DNA of 64,000 nucleotides from Candidatus Pedobacter colombiensis (GCA_029202485.1 CP119313.1:124001-188000), one strand, 5' to 3'. Positions 35,487 through 44,484 are shown, counted from the first letter of the stretch. A program made the numbers and translations. Notes: generated by a model from the letters alone, not told the origin.

Positions 35487-36959
35487 ATGGTAATTAAGAC
35501 GGCAAAGGATGAGATCCAGCAATATCTTAGAGACCAGGCAAATTTGGTTGGAGATTGTGATAAAGTGATAATAGTTGAAAATAGCTTTGAGGTTTCTGAA
35601 ATACTTGTTGAAGCAAATCTCTTAAATATTCCGGTTACGGTTTGTGGTAATCATACCAGCTTAACCGGAGCGTCGCTACCATCAACAGGATGGGTAATTT
35701 CTACAGAAAAACTCAATCGGATAATTGAAATTAATGTAGAAGAACGCTACGTTGATTTGGAACCGGGGGTTACATTAAAGGACCTGCAACTAGCATTAAA
35801 AGAACATAATTTATTTTTTCCTCCGGACCCGACAGAGGATTCTTGTTTTGTTGGAGGTATGATAAGTACAAATGCTTCAGGCGCCCGATCGTTTAAGTAC
35901 GGGGCTGTAAGGGAATTTGTAACGCAACTGGAAATAACTCTTCCTCAGGGACAAACAATCGTATTAAAAAGAGGAAATTCCATCGATGGAAGGCAGTTTA
36001 CGCTTGATATCAATCATAATGAAGCTATTGATTTTAAAATCCCCGAATCTTATATCCTACCTGAAGTAAAAAATAACGTGGGGTATTATTTAAAAGAGAA
36101 CATGGACCCATTGGATTTATTTATTGGGGCTGAGGGAACCTTGGGGATAATAACAAGATTAAGATTAAAGTTGGCTGCAATACCTGTCCACTGCATTTCA
36201 CTCGTTGTGTTTTTCGATGACTTTGACTTAAGCTTTGATTTTTTAGATAAAGTAAGAGAAATGTCGAGAAGTGAAGCAATTGGATATGAGGTTAAAATTG
36301 CTGCGCGTGTAATCGAATTTTATGATCAACAGGCTTTAAAGTTATTAAGGACAAAGTTCCTTGATATTCCGGAAGAGGCTAAGGCGGCCTATTGGATCGA
36401 ACAAGAGTGTAATAATGGGCAAGAGTACAATGAATTATTAGATTTATGGGAGGCATTTTTAAGTAACTTCATCAGTAAATTGGAGAATATATGGCTTGGT
36501 GCGGATGAAAGTGACAGACTTAAGATTGTAGGTATGAGGCATTATTTACCAATAATTATTAATGATTTGATCGCTTCAAGGGGAATTCGAAAACTAGGTA
36601 CAGATATTGCTATTCCAGACAGTGAATTTAAGAATTTTTATAAAATGGCAATAAGACAAGTCGAAGCTGAAGAAATTGAATATGTCGCATTTGGCCATTT
36701 TGGCAATTCCCATTTACATCTGAATATGCTGCCGTCTAACCCATCGCAAATGGTCGAGAGCAAAAAAATATATGATTACCTGTGTTTGGAGGCAATTAAG
36801 AGAGAGGGAACATTTTCAGCCGAGCATGGAACGGGTAAATTAAAAAAGAAATATTTAATCTATATGTTTGGCGATCCAAATGTTCAATTTATGAAATCTG
36901 TGAAAAGACATTTTGACCCGAATGGTATTTTAGGAAAAGACAATTTATTTGAAAATTAG
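35487..36959 (+). CDS. FAD-linked oxidase/dehydrogenase (GlcD/D-lactate dehydrogenase family)
   Basis: The 490-residue product has the FAD_binding_4 domain with VTVCGNHTSLTGASLPSTGW, YVDLEPGVTLKDLQLAL and GGMISTNASGARSFKYGAV, then GAEGTLGIITRLRLKL. The C-terminal FAD-oxidase domain contains FGHFGNSHLHLN and ends SAEHGTGKLKK. Family members oxidise 2-hydroxy acids such as glycolate, D-lactate or D-2-hydroxyglutarate. No Fe-S partner is adjacent. Within the cassette it could oxidise the 2-hydroxy acid form of the sugar acid. It begins three bases after the upstream stop. Confidence 0.87.
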   Translation: MVIKTAKDEIQQYLRDQANLVGDCDKVIIVENSFEVSEILVEANLLNIPVTVCGNHTSLTGASLPSTGWVISTEKLNRIIEINVEERYVDLEPGVTLKDLQLALKEHNLFFPPDPTEDSCFVGGMISTNASGARSFKYGAVREFVTQLEITLPQGQTIVLKRGNSIDGRQFTLDINHNEAIDFKIPESYILPEVKNNVGYYLKENMDPLDLFIGAEGTLGIITRLRLKLAAIPVHCISLVVFFDDFDLSFDFLDKVREMSRSEAIGYEVKIAARVIEFYDQQALKLLRTKFLDIPEEAKAAYWIEQECNNGQEYNELLDLWEAFLSNFISKLENIWLGADESDRLKIVGMRHYLPIIINDLIASRGIRKLGTDIAIPDSEFKNFYKMAIRQVEAEEIEYVAFGHFGNSHLHLNMLPSNPSQMVESKKIYDYLCLEAIKREGTFSAEHGTGKLKKKYLIYMFGDPNVQFMKSVKRHFDPNGILGKDNLFEN

Positions 36960-37949
36960 ATGAAAGTAACAGAAGAAGAAATCAGGCCGGAAAAGATCTT
37001 TGCCGAGTATTTGGAATTAACAAATAAGGACGTTGTTACTTATTTTTCAAATGTCCCGACAAGTGAAATTGTATGTCCCGCTTGTGGCGGTACCGGTAAG
37101 ATCTGGGCAACAAAGTCTGGTTTTTCTTACCGAGAATGTAATGATTGCATTTCTATTTATGTTAGCCCTAGGCCGGCCAGGGATGCTTTTGATGCATATT
37201 ATACTGATTCCCCATCTACTAAATACTGGGCTACAACTTTTTATAAGGTTACTGAGGCTGCAAGAAGGGAGAAATTGTGGAAACCAAAGGCCCAGATGGT
37301 TAAGGATATAATTGAAAAGAACCAGGTTAGTTCAAAAATCAATACGGTAATAGATATTGGTGGTGGTTACGGTGTATTTGATGAGGAACTAAAGAAAATA
37401 ATGAATATTAACGCCATTGTTATTGAGCCTTCTATGCATTTAGCTCAAATTTGTAGGGACAAAGGATTAGTAGTTATAGAAAAATTCATGGAAGATATCT
37501 TGCCAAACGAACTGCCAGATGGTAGAAAGTGTTTTGTGAGTTTCGAACTTTTTGAGCATCTGTATGATCCCGAGGTTTTTTTAAAAAATGTATTGGAAGG
37601 GATGCAAAAAGATGATTTATTTATTTTTACTACATTGAGTGGAATGGGGCTTGATATTCAGATTTTGGGTGAACATGCTAAAGCCATTTCTCCTCCTCAT
37701 CATTTAAATTTTCTTAATCCCAAGTCTGTTTCTAAACTATTAGAGAAAGTTGGTTTTAACGTACTTGAAGCGAAAACACCAGGTAAACTTGATGTAGATA
37801 TTTTGAAGAATAATACTCAGTTTATAAAAGATAATTTTTGGCAGAATTATTTTAAGTATGCCACACAAGATGAACAGGATGAAATGCAGTTGTTCATTGC
37901 AAACGCAGGCCTAAGTTCGCATATGATGATTACCTGTAAAAAGCCATAA
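36960..37949 (+). CDS. SAM-dependent methyltransferase with N-terminal zinc ribbon
   Basis: The 329-residue protein has a four-cysteine zinc-ribbon-like segment at its N-terminus (CPAC at 39-42, CNDC at 60-63). A class I SAM site follows (VIDIGGGYGVFDEEL, about 124-138), then FELFEHLYDPEVFLKN and PPHHLNFLNPKS. This layout is common among sugar methyltransferases of surface polysaccharide loci (Methyltransferase_23 type). It starts directly after the preceding TAG. Target atom and sugar are unknown; it may methylate the unusual sugar of this cassette. Confidence 0.85.
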   Translation: MKVTEEEIRPEKIFAEYLELTNKDVVTYFSNVPTSEIVCPACGGTGKIWATKSGFSYRECNDCISIYVSPRPARDAFDAYYTDSPSTKYWATTFYKVTEAARREKLWKPKAQMVKDIIEKNQVSSKINTVIDIGGGYGVFDEELKKIMNINAIVIEPSMHLAQICRDKGLVVIEKFMEDILPNELPDGRKCFVSFELFEHLYDPEVFLKNVLEGMQKDDLFIFTTLSGMGLDIQILGEHAKAISPPHHLNFLNPKSVSKLLEKVGFNVLEAKTPGKLDVDILKNNTQFIKDNFWQNYFKYATQDEQDEMQLFIANAGLSSHMMITCKKP

Positions 37950-37951
37950 TT

Positions 37952-38995
37952 ATGAAATTTGTTGATATTTCTGGTTTTGGACATTCTGGAAAAAGCGTTG
38001 TAACAGATCTCTTAAAGGAGTTTAAAGGGTACAATGTACCCCATTATAACTTTGAGTTTAATTTATTACGATTGCAGGGAGGACTTATTGATTTGCAACA
38101 TGCGTTAATAGATAATTGGTCACCCATAAGATCGGATTCAGCCATCAGAAGATTTGAGAAATTAATAAGGAGGATTGGGCCAAGTGCAAACATAAGAAAA
38201 CCCCACACTCTTTTTTATGCTAATGGTATGAATTATGATGCGGCCTTCAATGGTATGTTTACCGAAATAAGTCAACAATATTTAGAAAGAATTGTTAATT
38301 ACAAATATATAAGTGAGTGGCCCTATAAATTGATAGATGATCCACCCTTAAAACAGTTTGTGGCCCGATTGCAAACTAAGCTTAAATTTAAATCACAGCA
38401 TCTAACTGAAATTAGCGTTACCTCACTTAATAAAGTGCAATTTATTTTAGAGACACAAAATTATTTGTCGTCTTTGTTTGATGCGATTAAAAACCCAGGA
38501 GATACTGCGGTGGTAATGCATAATGCATTTGAACCCTACAATCCAGTTTCGGCAATGAATTTTTTTTCAAATTCTAAATTAATTGTAGTTCAGCGAGACC
38601 CCAGGGATATTTATGCAAGTGTGACAAATAATCATGGTGGGTATGTTCCAAAATTTGAAACTTCGAAACATTGGAAACTAAAGCAGAGTATGCTTGTCGT
38701 TAATGACCTGGATCGTTTTTGTGAACAACAACTGGTTTGTTACAATCATGTTGTTGCTGGAAGTGACATTAATATTTTACGGTTAAGATTTGAAGATATC
38801 GTATTAAATTATGAGTCTGTTCTAGAAAAAATATATGCTTTTTTAGGGGAAACAAAAGAAGTACATAATAATAAAGGCCGGTTTTTTAAACCGGAACTTT
38901 CCATGAAGAATATAGGTCTCTGGAAAAGTAGTAATAATATGGATGGCATTGCTCATATTGAAAAAGTGTTAGGCGAGCAATGCTATTATGAATGA
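37952..38995 (+). CDS. Sulfotransferase-like P-loop protein
   Basis: The 347-residue protein begins FVDISGFGHSGKSVVTDLL, which resembles the 5'-phosphosulfate-binding loop of PAPS sulfotransferases. Later it has KLIVVQRDPRDIYASV, resembling the 3'-phosphate-binding motif (R-D-P-R-D plus a Ser). A helical middle and a Lys/Asn-rich end with YAFLGET follow, the usual last part of sulfotransferase domains. It would transfer sulfate to a polysaccharide precursor. It closes the eleven-gene cassette; a 103-base gap and a candidate promoter box follow. Confidence 0.75.
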   Translation: MKFVDISGFGHSGKSVVTDLLKEFKGYNVPHYNFEFNLLRLQGGLIDLQHALIDNWSPIRSDSAIRRFEKLIRRIGPSANIRKPHTLFYANGMNYDAAFNGMFTEISQQYLERIVNYKYISEWPYKLIDDPPLKQFVARLQTKLKFKSQHLTEISVTSLNKVQFILETQNYLSSLFDAIKNPGDTAVVMHNAFEPYNPVSAMNFFSNSKLIVVQRDPRDIYASVTNNHGGYVPKFETSKHWKLKQSMLVVNDLDRFCEQQLVCYNHVVAGSDINILRLRFEDIVLNYESVLEKIYAFLGETKEVHNNKGRFFKPELSMKNIGLWKSSNNMDGIAHIEKVLGEQCYYE

Positions 38996-39042
38996 TAACC
39001 ACCTGGTGGAAATCGAAATGGATAATGTAACTCATTAAAAGT

Positions 39043-39050
39043 TATATTTG
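39043..39050 (+). promoter_or_regulatory. Candidate internal promoter box ahead of the WbpB-like gene
   Basis: TATATTTG fits the TAnnTTTG box of this phylum and lies 48 bases before the ATG at 39099, in one of the few real gaps in the operon. No convincing TTG element is found about 19 bases upstream, so it is a weak candidate. Confidence 0.3.
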
Positions 39051-39098
39051 CCAATATGATTAAAATGAGTTTTTATAAATTATGATAAATAGTAATTA

Positions 39099-40103
39099 AT
39101 GATTAAAATAGCGCTGATCGGTTATGGCTACTGGGGACCGAATCTTTTAAGGAATTTTTCAAATCTGAATAATTGTGAAGTAAAAATGGTAGCTGACTCA
39201 AGAATTGAGCGGTTACAATTAATAAGTAAATCGCATCCAAATGTCGAGTGCGTAACGGATGCACACGATGTGCTAACCAGCCCAGGGATAGATGCGGTTA
39301 TTATTGCTACACCTGTTTTTACCCATTATGCCATTGCTAAAAAGGCATTGGAAAATGGCAAACATGTACTTATTGAGAAACCAATGACGGCTTCTGTATC
39401 TGAAGCGCAGGAACTGATAGATCTTGCAGCTAGGTGGAATTTACTAATAATGGTAGATCATACATTTCTTTATACTGGAGCAGTGCGTAAGTTGAAAGAT
39501 TTGGTTACTTCGCAGGGCTTAGGTAAAATTAAATATTTAGATTCTACAAGAATCAACCTGGGCTTATTTCAACCAGATATAAATGTACTATGGGACCTTG
39601 CTCCTCATGATATATCTATCCTTAATTTTTTAATAGATGAAAAACCGATTAGTGTAAATGCAACAGGTGTTACGCATACAAATAATGGAATTGAGAATAT
39701 TGCTTATCTGACGTTAAATTATTCATCTGGATTTATTGCACATTTTAATTGCTCTTGGTCATCTCCCGTTAAGGTAAGGCTTATGCTTATTGGAGGAGAT
39801 GAAAAAATGGTTGTTTATAATGACTTAGAGCCAACTGAAAAAATCAAAATCTATGATACTGGTTACGAACATAAAACAGATGAAGATAAAAACCGAATTA
39901 TGGTAGACTATCGATCAGGAGATATTTTTGTTCCTAAGTTAAGTACAACTGAAGCACTTCAAAACATGGCCCTTGACTTTGTTGCTGCGATAGAAAAGAA
40001 CGGTACGCCTATATCAAATTTTAATATTGGTCTTGATGTAGTGAAGATTCTTGAAGCATCTGATAAATCTCTTAAAAACGGCGGCAAGGAAATATTAATC
40101 TAA
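39099..40103 (+). CDS. WbpB/WlbA-like UDP-GlcNAcA 3-dehydrogenase (Gfo/Idh/MocA)
   Basis: The 334-residue product has an N-terminal Rossmann motif (IALIGYGYWGPNLLRNF), the EKP motif in HVLIEKPMTASV, and DLAPHDISILNFLI in the second domain. This protein type sits next to a hexapeptide acetyltransferase and a DegT aminotransferase in WbpB/WbpD/WbpE and WlbA/WlbB/WlbC loci, exactly the order here. The expected reaction is oxidation of the C3 hydroxyl of UDP-GlcNAcA. The UDP-GlcNAcA would come from the 6-dehydrogenase at 19050. Confidence 0.87.
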   Translation: MIKIALIGYGYWGPNLLRNFSNLNNCEVKMVADSRIERLQLISKSHPNVECVTDAHDVLTSPGIDAVIIATPVFTHYAIAKKALENGKHVLIEKPMTASVSEAQELIDLAARWNLLIMVDHTFLYTGAVRKLKDLVTSQGLGKIKYLDSTRINLGLFQPDINVLWDLAPHDISILNFLIDEKPISVNATGVTHTNNGIENIAYLTLNYSSGFIAHFNCSWSSPVKVRLMLIGGDEKMVVYNDLEPTEKIKIYDTGYEHKTDEDKNRIMVDYRSGDIFVPKLSTTEALQNMALDFVAAIEKNGTPISNFNIGLDVVKILEASDKSLKNGGKEILI

Positions 40104-40113
40104 TAATTTTAGA

Positions 40114-40602
40114 ATGGAAAACTTAACCCTGAATAACGATAAACAGAGTTTAAATAATGTCAAAGTTGGAAAAGATGTTAAAATTTTCAATTTTGTTAAT
40201 GCATACGGATGTAGCATTGCTGATGGGACAAAGGTTGGAGCCTTCGTGGAAATCCAAAAAGGAGCTTCTATTGGAAAAAATTGTAAGATTTCTAGTCATA
40301 GTTTTATCTGTGAAGGCGTGCATATAGAAGATAATTGCTTTATAGGACATGGTGTGATGTTTACAAATGACCTATTTCCACGAGCAACAAATTCAGATGG
40401 AACACCACAATCCGAAACGGATTGGAATTTAATAGAAACATTTGTAAAAAAGGGGGCATCAATAGGTAGTAATGCTACTATACTATGTGGAATCACGATA
40501 GGCGAAAATTCACTGGTCGGAGCTGGCGCCGTTGTAGTTCGTGATGTACCAGCTAACTCTGTTGTAGCTGGAAATCCCGCTAAAATTATTAAAGAAATTT
40601 AG
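40114..40602 (+). CDS. WbpD/WlbB-like sugar N-acetyltransferase (left-handed beta-helix)
   Basis: The 162-residue hexapeptide-repeat protein has repeated I-G-x-N/D units (KIFNFVNAYGCSIADGTKVG, IEDNCFIGHGVMFTNDLFP, GSNATILCGITIGENSLVGAGAVV) and ends VVAGNPAKII. The FTNDLFPRA loop is typical of WbpD/WlbB enzymes. It would use acetyl-CoA to acetylate the 3-amino group of UDP-GlcNAc(3NH2)A. It lies ten bases after the 3-dehydrogenase and nine before the aminotransferase. Confidence 0.88.
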   Translation: MENLTLNNDKQSLNNVKVGKDVKIFNFVNAYGCSIADGTKVGAFVEIQKGASIGKNCKISSHSFICEGVHIEDNCFIGHGVMFTNDLFPRATNSDGTPQSETDWNLIETFVKKGASIGSNATILCGITIGENSLVGAGAVVVRDVPANSVVAGNPAKIIKEI

Positions 40603-40611
40603 AATAAAGAG

Positions 40612-41715
40612 ATGAAAAGAATCCCTTGTCTTGATCTTCAAGGTCAACATCAAAAAATAAAAAGTGAAATCTTTGAAGCATTTGAAAAAGTTTATGCTAA
40701 AACGGCATTTTCTGGAGGACCATTTGTTCAGGAATTTGAAGATTTATTTGCTACTTATATCGGTGCGGAATATGCTATAGGAGTGAGTAATGGCACTACT
40801 GCATTGCAGTTGGCTATGTTAACACTAAATATTGGACCTGGTGATGAGGTCATTATGCCGGCTAATACTTTTATTGCAACTGCATGGGGGGCATCACATG
40901 TTGGGGCAACTCCTGTCTTTGTTGATTGTGATGCGGATACCTGGGAAATTGATGCCAGCAAGATAGAAGAAGCAATTACGTCGAAAACTAAAGCGGTAAT
41001 TGGTGTACACCTGTATGGACAGCCTTTTGATATTGACGCGGTAAAAGCAATCTGTGATAAACATAATATTTTTTTAGTTGAAGATGCAGCCCAGGCTCAG
41101 GGAGCCTGGTACAAAGGAAAAACTGTAGGAACTTTTGGGGATATAGCCTGCTACAGCTTTTATCCGGGAAAAAATTTAGGAGCATGTGGAGAGGCTGGAG
41201 GTATTACTACTAATAACCAGGCTTACAAAACACATTTACACTCACTAAGAAATCATGGCTGTTCAGTGCGGTATTATCATGATGAAATAGGATATAATTT
41301 TAGAATGGGAGGACTTGAAGGTGCTTCCTTGTCTGTAAAGTTAAAATACCTTGACGAGTGGAATAATAGAAGAAGGGAAGTCGCCACAAAATATCAACAA
41401 GGTATTAATAACCCTAAAATAAAAATGCAGTTGAAGCCCGAATGGGCTGATGGCGTTTACCATATTTTTGTTGTCACGACAGAAAATAAAGATAAATTTG
41501 TTAAGCATTTAGATGTTAATGGTATTGATGCGGCTTTCCATTATCCTGTTCCTTGTCATCTGCAAAAAGCTTACAGCAATTTGGACTACAAGGAGGGTGA
41601 TTTTCCTAATTCAGAGTATTTAGCAAGTCACTGCGTCTCGCTTCCGATGTTTGCAGAACTAACAGATGAAGATGTTTTAAAGGTGATAGAAGTTGTAAAT
41701 AGTTATAATGGATAA
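40612..41715 (+). CDS. WbpE/WlbC-like PLP-dependent 3-aminotransferase (DegT/DnrJ/EryC1)
   Basis: The 367-residue product has the PLP lysine Lys187 in CYSFYPGKNLGACGEAGG, with GTTAL near 61-65 for the phosphate and VEDAAQAQGA around the Asp that binds the ring nitrogen. FYPGKNLGA is characteristic of the 3-keto sugar aminotransferases WbpE/WlbC/FdtB. With the two preceding genes it would turn UDP-3-keto-GlcNAcA into UDP-GlcNAc(3NH2)A. It overlaps the next gene by eight bases. Confidence 0.88.
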   Translation: MKRIPCLDLQGQHQKIKSEIFEAFEKVYAKTAFSGGPFVQEFEDLFATYIGAEYAIGVSNGTTALQLAMLTLNIGPGDEVIMPANTFIATAWGASHVGATPVFVDCDADTWEIDASKIEEAITSKTKAVIGVHLYGQPFDIDAVKAICDKHNIFLVEDAAQAQGAWYKGKTVGTFGDIACYSFYPGKNLGACGEAGGITTNNQAYKTHLHSLRNHGCSVRYYHDEIGYNFRMGGLEGASLSVKLKYLDEWNNRRREVATKYQQGINNPKIKMQLKPEWADGVYHIFVVTTENKDKFVKHLDVNGIDAAFHYPVPCHLQKAYSNLDYKEGDFPNSEYLASHCVSLPMFAELTDEDVLKVIEVVNSYNG

Positions 41716-42328
41716 ACTGATCATATTTCCCTTTAATGGGAACGGGCTTGAAGCACTAGACTGCATTCAAGGGCAATATGAATTAATAGGGTTTGCTGAT
41801 GATCTGAAAGAAAAACAGGGTATCGAGAATCAGTATTTTAAAGTTTATTCAAGAGAACTTATTGACAAGTATCCCGAAGCATTTGTATTAGCCGTTCCTG
41901 GGAGTCCTACCAGTTATAGCGAGAGGGAAAGAATAATTAAATCCCTTAAAATCAGATCAGATAGATTTGCGAGGGTTATACATCCAGGCGCAAGTGTGTC
42001 TAAACTTTCGAGTATAGGCTTCAACGTTCTTTTAATGGCCGGAGTTGTTATTACAAGTAATGCTGCTATTGGCAATCATGTGTGTGTATTGCCAAATACA
42101 GTGATACATCATGATTCTTCAATTGGAAATTACTCATTGATTGGTTCTAATGTTACAATTGCCGGCAATACTAAAATAGGGGATTCGTGTTATATTGGAA
42201 GTGGAACAAGTATCATTAACAATGTTAATATTGGTGCTCAAACACTAATCGGAATGGGAAGTAATGTAATTAGGTCCCTAGATGTAAAATCCAAAGCTGT
42301 AGGTAATCCAGCTCGTTTAATTGAATAA
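41708..42328 (+). CDS. PglD/NeuD-like sugar O- or N-acetyltransferase
   Basis: The 206-residue protein has an N-terminal Rossmann-like sugar-binding part (LIIFPFNGNGLEALDCI, LIGFADDL) and a C-terminal left-handed beta-helix (NHVCVLPNTVIHHDSSIGNYSLIGSNVTIAGNTKIGDSCYIG), ending VKSKAVGNPARLIE. This two-part layout is that of PglD and NeuD, which acetylate 4-amino sugars or sialic acids. With the dehydratase-like and aminotransferase genes that follow, it could complete a 4-acetamido-4,6-dideoxy sugar. Which nucleotide sugar it uses is unclear. Confidence 0.8.
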   Translation: MDKLIIFPFNGNGLEALDCIQGQYELIGFADDLKEKQGIENQYFKVYSRELIDKYPEAFVLAVPGSPTSYSERERIIKSLKIRSDRFARVIHPGASVSKLSSIGFNVLLMAGVVITSNAAIGNHVCVLPNTVIHHDSSIGNYSLIGSNVTIAGNTKIGDSCYIGSGTSIINNVNIGAQTLIGMGSNVIRSLDVKSKAVGNPARLIE

Positions 42329-42350
42329 CTTTATTTTTAATAAAATTAAT

Positions 42351-43349
42351 ATGAAAAAAATGGAACATATACTTGTTACAGGAGGCGCTGGTTTTATAGG
42401 ATCTCATTTGGTAGATCATTTGATTGACCTTGGCTATTTTGTGACAGTTGTTGATAACTTAGCAAACGGTAAACTGGATAATCTTAAAAATGCGTTTGAA
42501 AGTGAAAAATTTAATTTCATTAATGGGGATATTCTTTCTCAGGAAAGTTGTGAAAAGGCTTGTGAAGGGGTAGATTATGTATTTCATTTGGCATGTTTGG
42601 GTGTCCGTCATTCTTTGCATAGTCCATTTGAAAACCACAGGGTTAATGCCGAAGGCACATTAAATATGCTACAGGCAGCATCGGTTAATAAAGTTCAGCA
42701 TTTCTTTTATATTTCAACATCAGAGATTTACGGAAAAACAACTAGTTTTCCCATAAATGAGAATTCGGCTACTATACCACTTACAGTATATGGCTCTTCT
42801 AAACTTGTTGGTGAGCATTACGCGCATTCTTATAGAGAATGCTTTGGGCTTAACTCAACTGTTTTAAGGATTTTTAATAATTATGGGCCAAGGGCCCATT
42901 ATGAAGGAGATGCAGGAGAGGTTATACCACGCTCAATAGTACGGATATTAAATAATGAGCAACCTATAGTTTTTGGTGTTGGTAATATCACAAGGGATTT
43001 CTATTATGTAAAAGATACAGCTGCTACTCTGGCATCTCTAATTCCATTAAGGGATAACCTTATAGGTGTTACGATGAATATTGGGACCGGAGAGGAAATT
43101 TCAATGAAGGAATTGATTGAACAATTACTTTTGGAAATGGATAAGGAAAGTTTAGGTATAAGATTTTTGCCCGACAGGCCTGCAGATGTTCCGAGGTTAT
43201 GGGTTAATAACACTAAGTTCAAGCAATTGGTAAATTATACCCCCAAATTTTCCTTCAAAGAGGGATTAGTGAACACAATTAAATATTATAGCGAATTATC
43301 GGTAAATAAAAACCTTCTATCGGAGGTAAAAGATACAAATTGGAATTAA
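42351..43349 (+). CDS. NAD-dependent nucleotide-sugar epimerase/dehydratase
   Basis: I start at ATG 42351 (MKKMEHILVTGGAGF); a TTG at 42321 overlaps the previous gene. The ~332-residue extended SDR has GGAGFIGSHLVDHL, the active-site phrase FYISTSEIYGK and YGSSK for the Tyr-Lys pair. FNNYGPRAHYEGDAGEVIPR follows in the substrate part. The Thr-Ser-Glu series resembles dehydratases and decarboxylases more than simple 4-epimerases. It precedes a DegT aminotransferase by one base, the pairing expected for a 4-keto-6-deoxy sugar that is then aminated. Confidence 0.8.
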   Translation: MKKMEHILVTGGAGFIGSHLVDHLIDLGYFVTVVDNLANGKLDNLKNAFESEKFNFINGDILSQESCEKACEGVDYVFHLACLGVRHSLHSPFENHRVNAEGTLNMLQAASVNKVQHFFYISTSEIYGKTTSFPINENSATIPLTVYGSSKLVGEHYAHSYRECFGLNSTVLRIFNNYGPRAHYEGDAGEVIPRSIVRILNNEQPIVFGVGNITRDFYYVKDTAATLASLIPLRDNLIGVTMNIGTGEEISMKELIEQLLLEMDKESLGIRFLPDRPADVPRLWVNNTKFKQLVNYTPKFSFKEGLVNTIKYYSELSVNKNLLSEVKDTNWN

Positions 43350-43350
43350 T

Positions 43351-44484
43351 ATGATACCTATAGCAAAACCATATTTAACAGTCGAAGAAGCTCAATCCGC
43401 TTACGATACCATTTTAACAGGCTGGATTACTCAGGGGCCAAAAGTTCTGGATTTTGAGGAGAAATTTGCAAAATATACCAATGCAAAGTATGCAGTAGCG
43501 GTATCAAATTGTACGACAGCTCTTCACTTATCAATGATTGTAGCGGGAGTGGAAAAGGGAGATGAAGTTATTTGTCCTTCGTTGAGCTATATAGCTTCAG
43601 CCAATTGCATTCAATATGTTGGAGCTATACCTGTTTTCGCAGAAGTTGATCCATTAACTTATAATATTGATGTTAAGGATGTTGAACGTAAAATTACTCC
43701 TAAAACCAAAGCTGTTTTAATTGTTCATCAAATAGGACTGCCTGTTGATATTGATGCTTTTAAAGAGTTATGCGAAAAGTATAATTTAAAGTTGATTGAA
43801 GATGCGGCTTGTGCTATTGGATCGGCTTATAAAGGGGAAAAAATAGGAAGTCATTCCGAACTAGTTTGTTTTTCTTTCCATCCTAGAAAAGTTATTACTA
43901 CCGGAGATGGGGGTATGATAACTACAAATAGAAAAGATTATTACGATCGCCTTAAATTGTTACGTCAGCATGGAATGTCAATAAATGATCGGGTTAGGCA
44001 TGAGTCTAAAAATGTTCTTTTTGAAGAACACGTAGAATTAGCGTATAATTATCGGTTAACTGATATTCAAGCCGCTGTAGGAATTAAACAGTTGGAAAAA
44101 TTAGATGATATTGTTAGTCAAAGGAGAGAAATTGCCTTTCAATATTTAGAAGCCTTTAAGGATATTGAATCAATTAGGCTTCCATATGAACAAGACGGGT
44201 TTTTTAGCAACTATCAATCTTTTAGCATTTATTTGAAAGATAATTGCTTGATAGCTCGTAATGAATTAATGCAGTGTTTGCTTGATAAAGGGATTGCAAC
44301 TAGACGAGGTGTAATGACTATACATAGGGAAGTTGCTTATCATGAAAAATGTAGCAATCTATCTCTCCCCATTTCGGAAAACGCGTCTGATAATAGCATT
44401 ATTATCCCGCTATTTGTTCCAATGAAACAAGAAGATATTGACACAGTAATACTTGAATTAAGAAACGCTCTGTTAGGGAATTAA
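43351..44484 (+). CDS. DegT/DnrJ/EryC1 sugar aminotransferase (second copy)
   Basis: The 377-residue PLP enzyme has Lys180 in CFSFHPRKVITTGDGGM, CTTALHL near 54-60 and IEDAACAIGSAY. The HPRK-x-I-T-T-G-D-G-G form and the opening GWITQGPKVLDFEEKFA resemble C4 aminotransferases of the perosamine/PglE type more than the WbpE type. The donor could be a UDP-4-keto sugar from the preceding gene, or GDP-4-keto-6-deoxymannose from gmd. The sequence alone does not decide. Confidence 0.83.
   Translation: MIPIAKPYLTVEEAQSAYDTILTGWITQGPKVLDFEEKFAKYTNAKYAVAVSNCTTALHLSMIVAGVEKGDEVICPSLSYIASANCIQYVGAIPVFAEVDPLTYNIDVKDVERKITPKTKAVLIVHQIGLPVDIDAFKELCEKYNLKLIEDAACAIGSAYKGEKIGSHSELVCFSFHPRKVITTGDGGMITTNRKDYYDRLKLLRQHGMSINDRVRHESKNVLFEEHVELAYNYRLTDIQAAVGIKQLEKLDDIVSQRREIAFQYLEAFKDIESIRLPYEQDGFFSNYQSFSIYLKDNCLIARNELMQCLLDKGIATRRGVMTIHREVAYHEKCSNLSLPISENASDNSIIIPLFVPMKQEDIDTVILELRNALLGN

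Noticed and set aside
38999..39009. CCACCTGGTGG just after the sulfotransferase-like gene
   Set aside because: A five-base stem with a one-base loop cannot form a useful hairpin and has no T-run.
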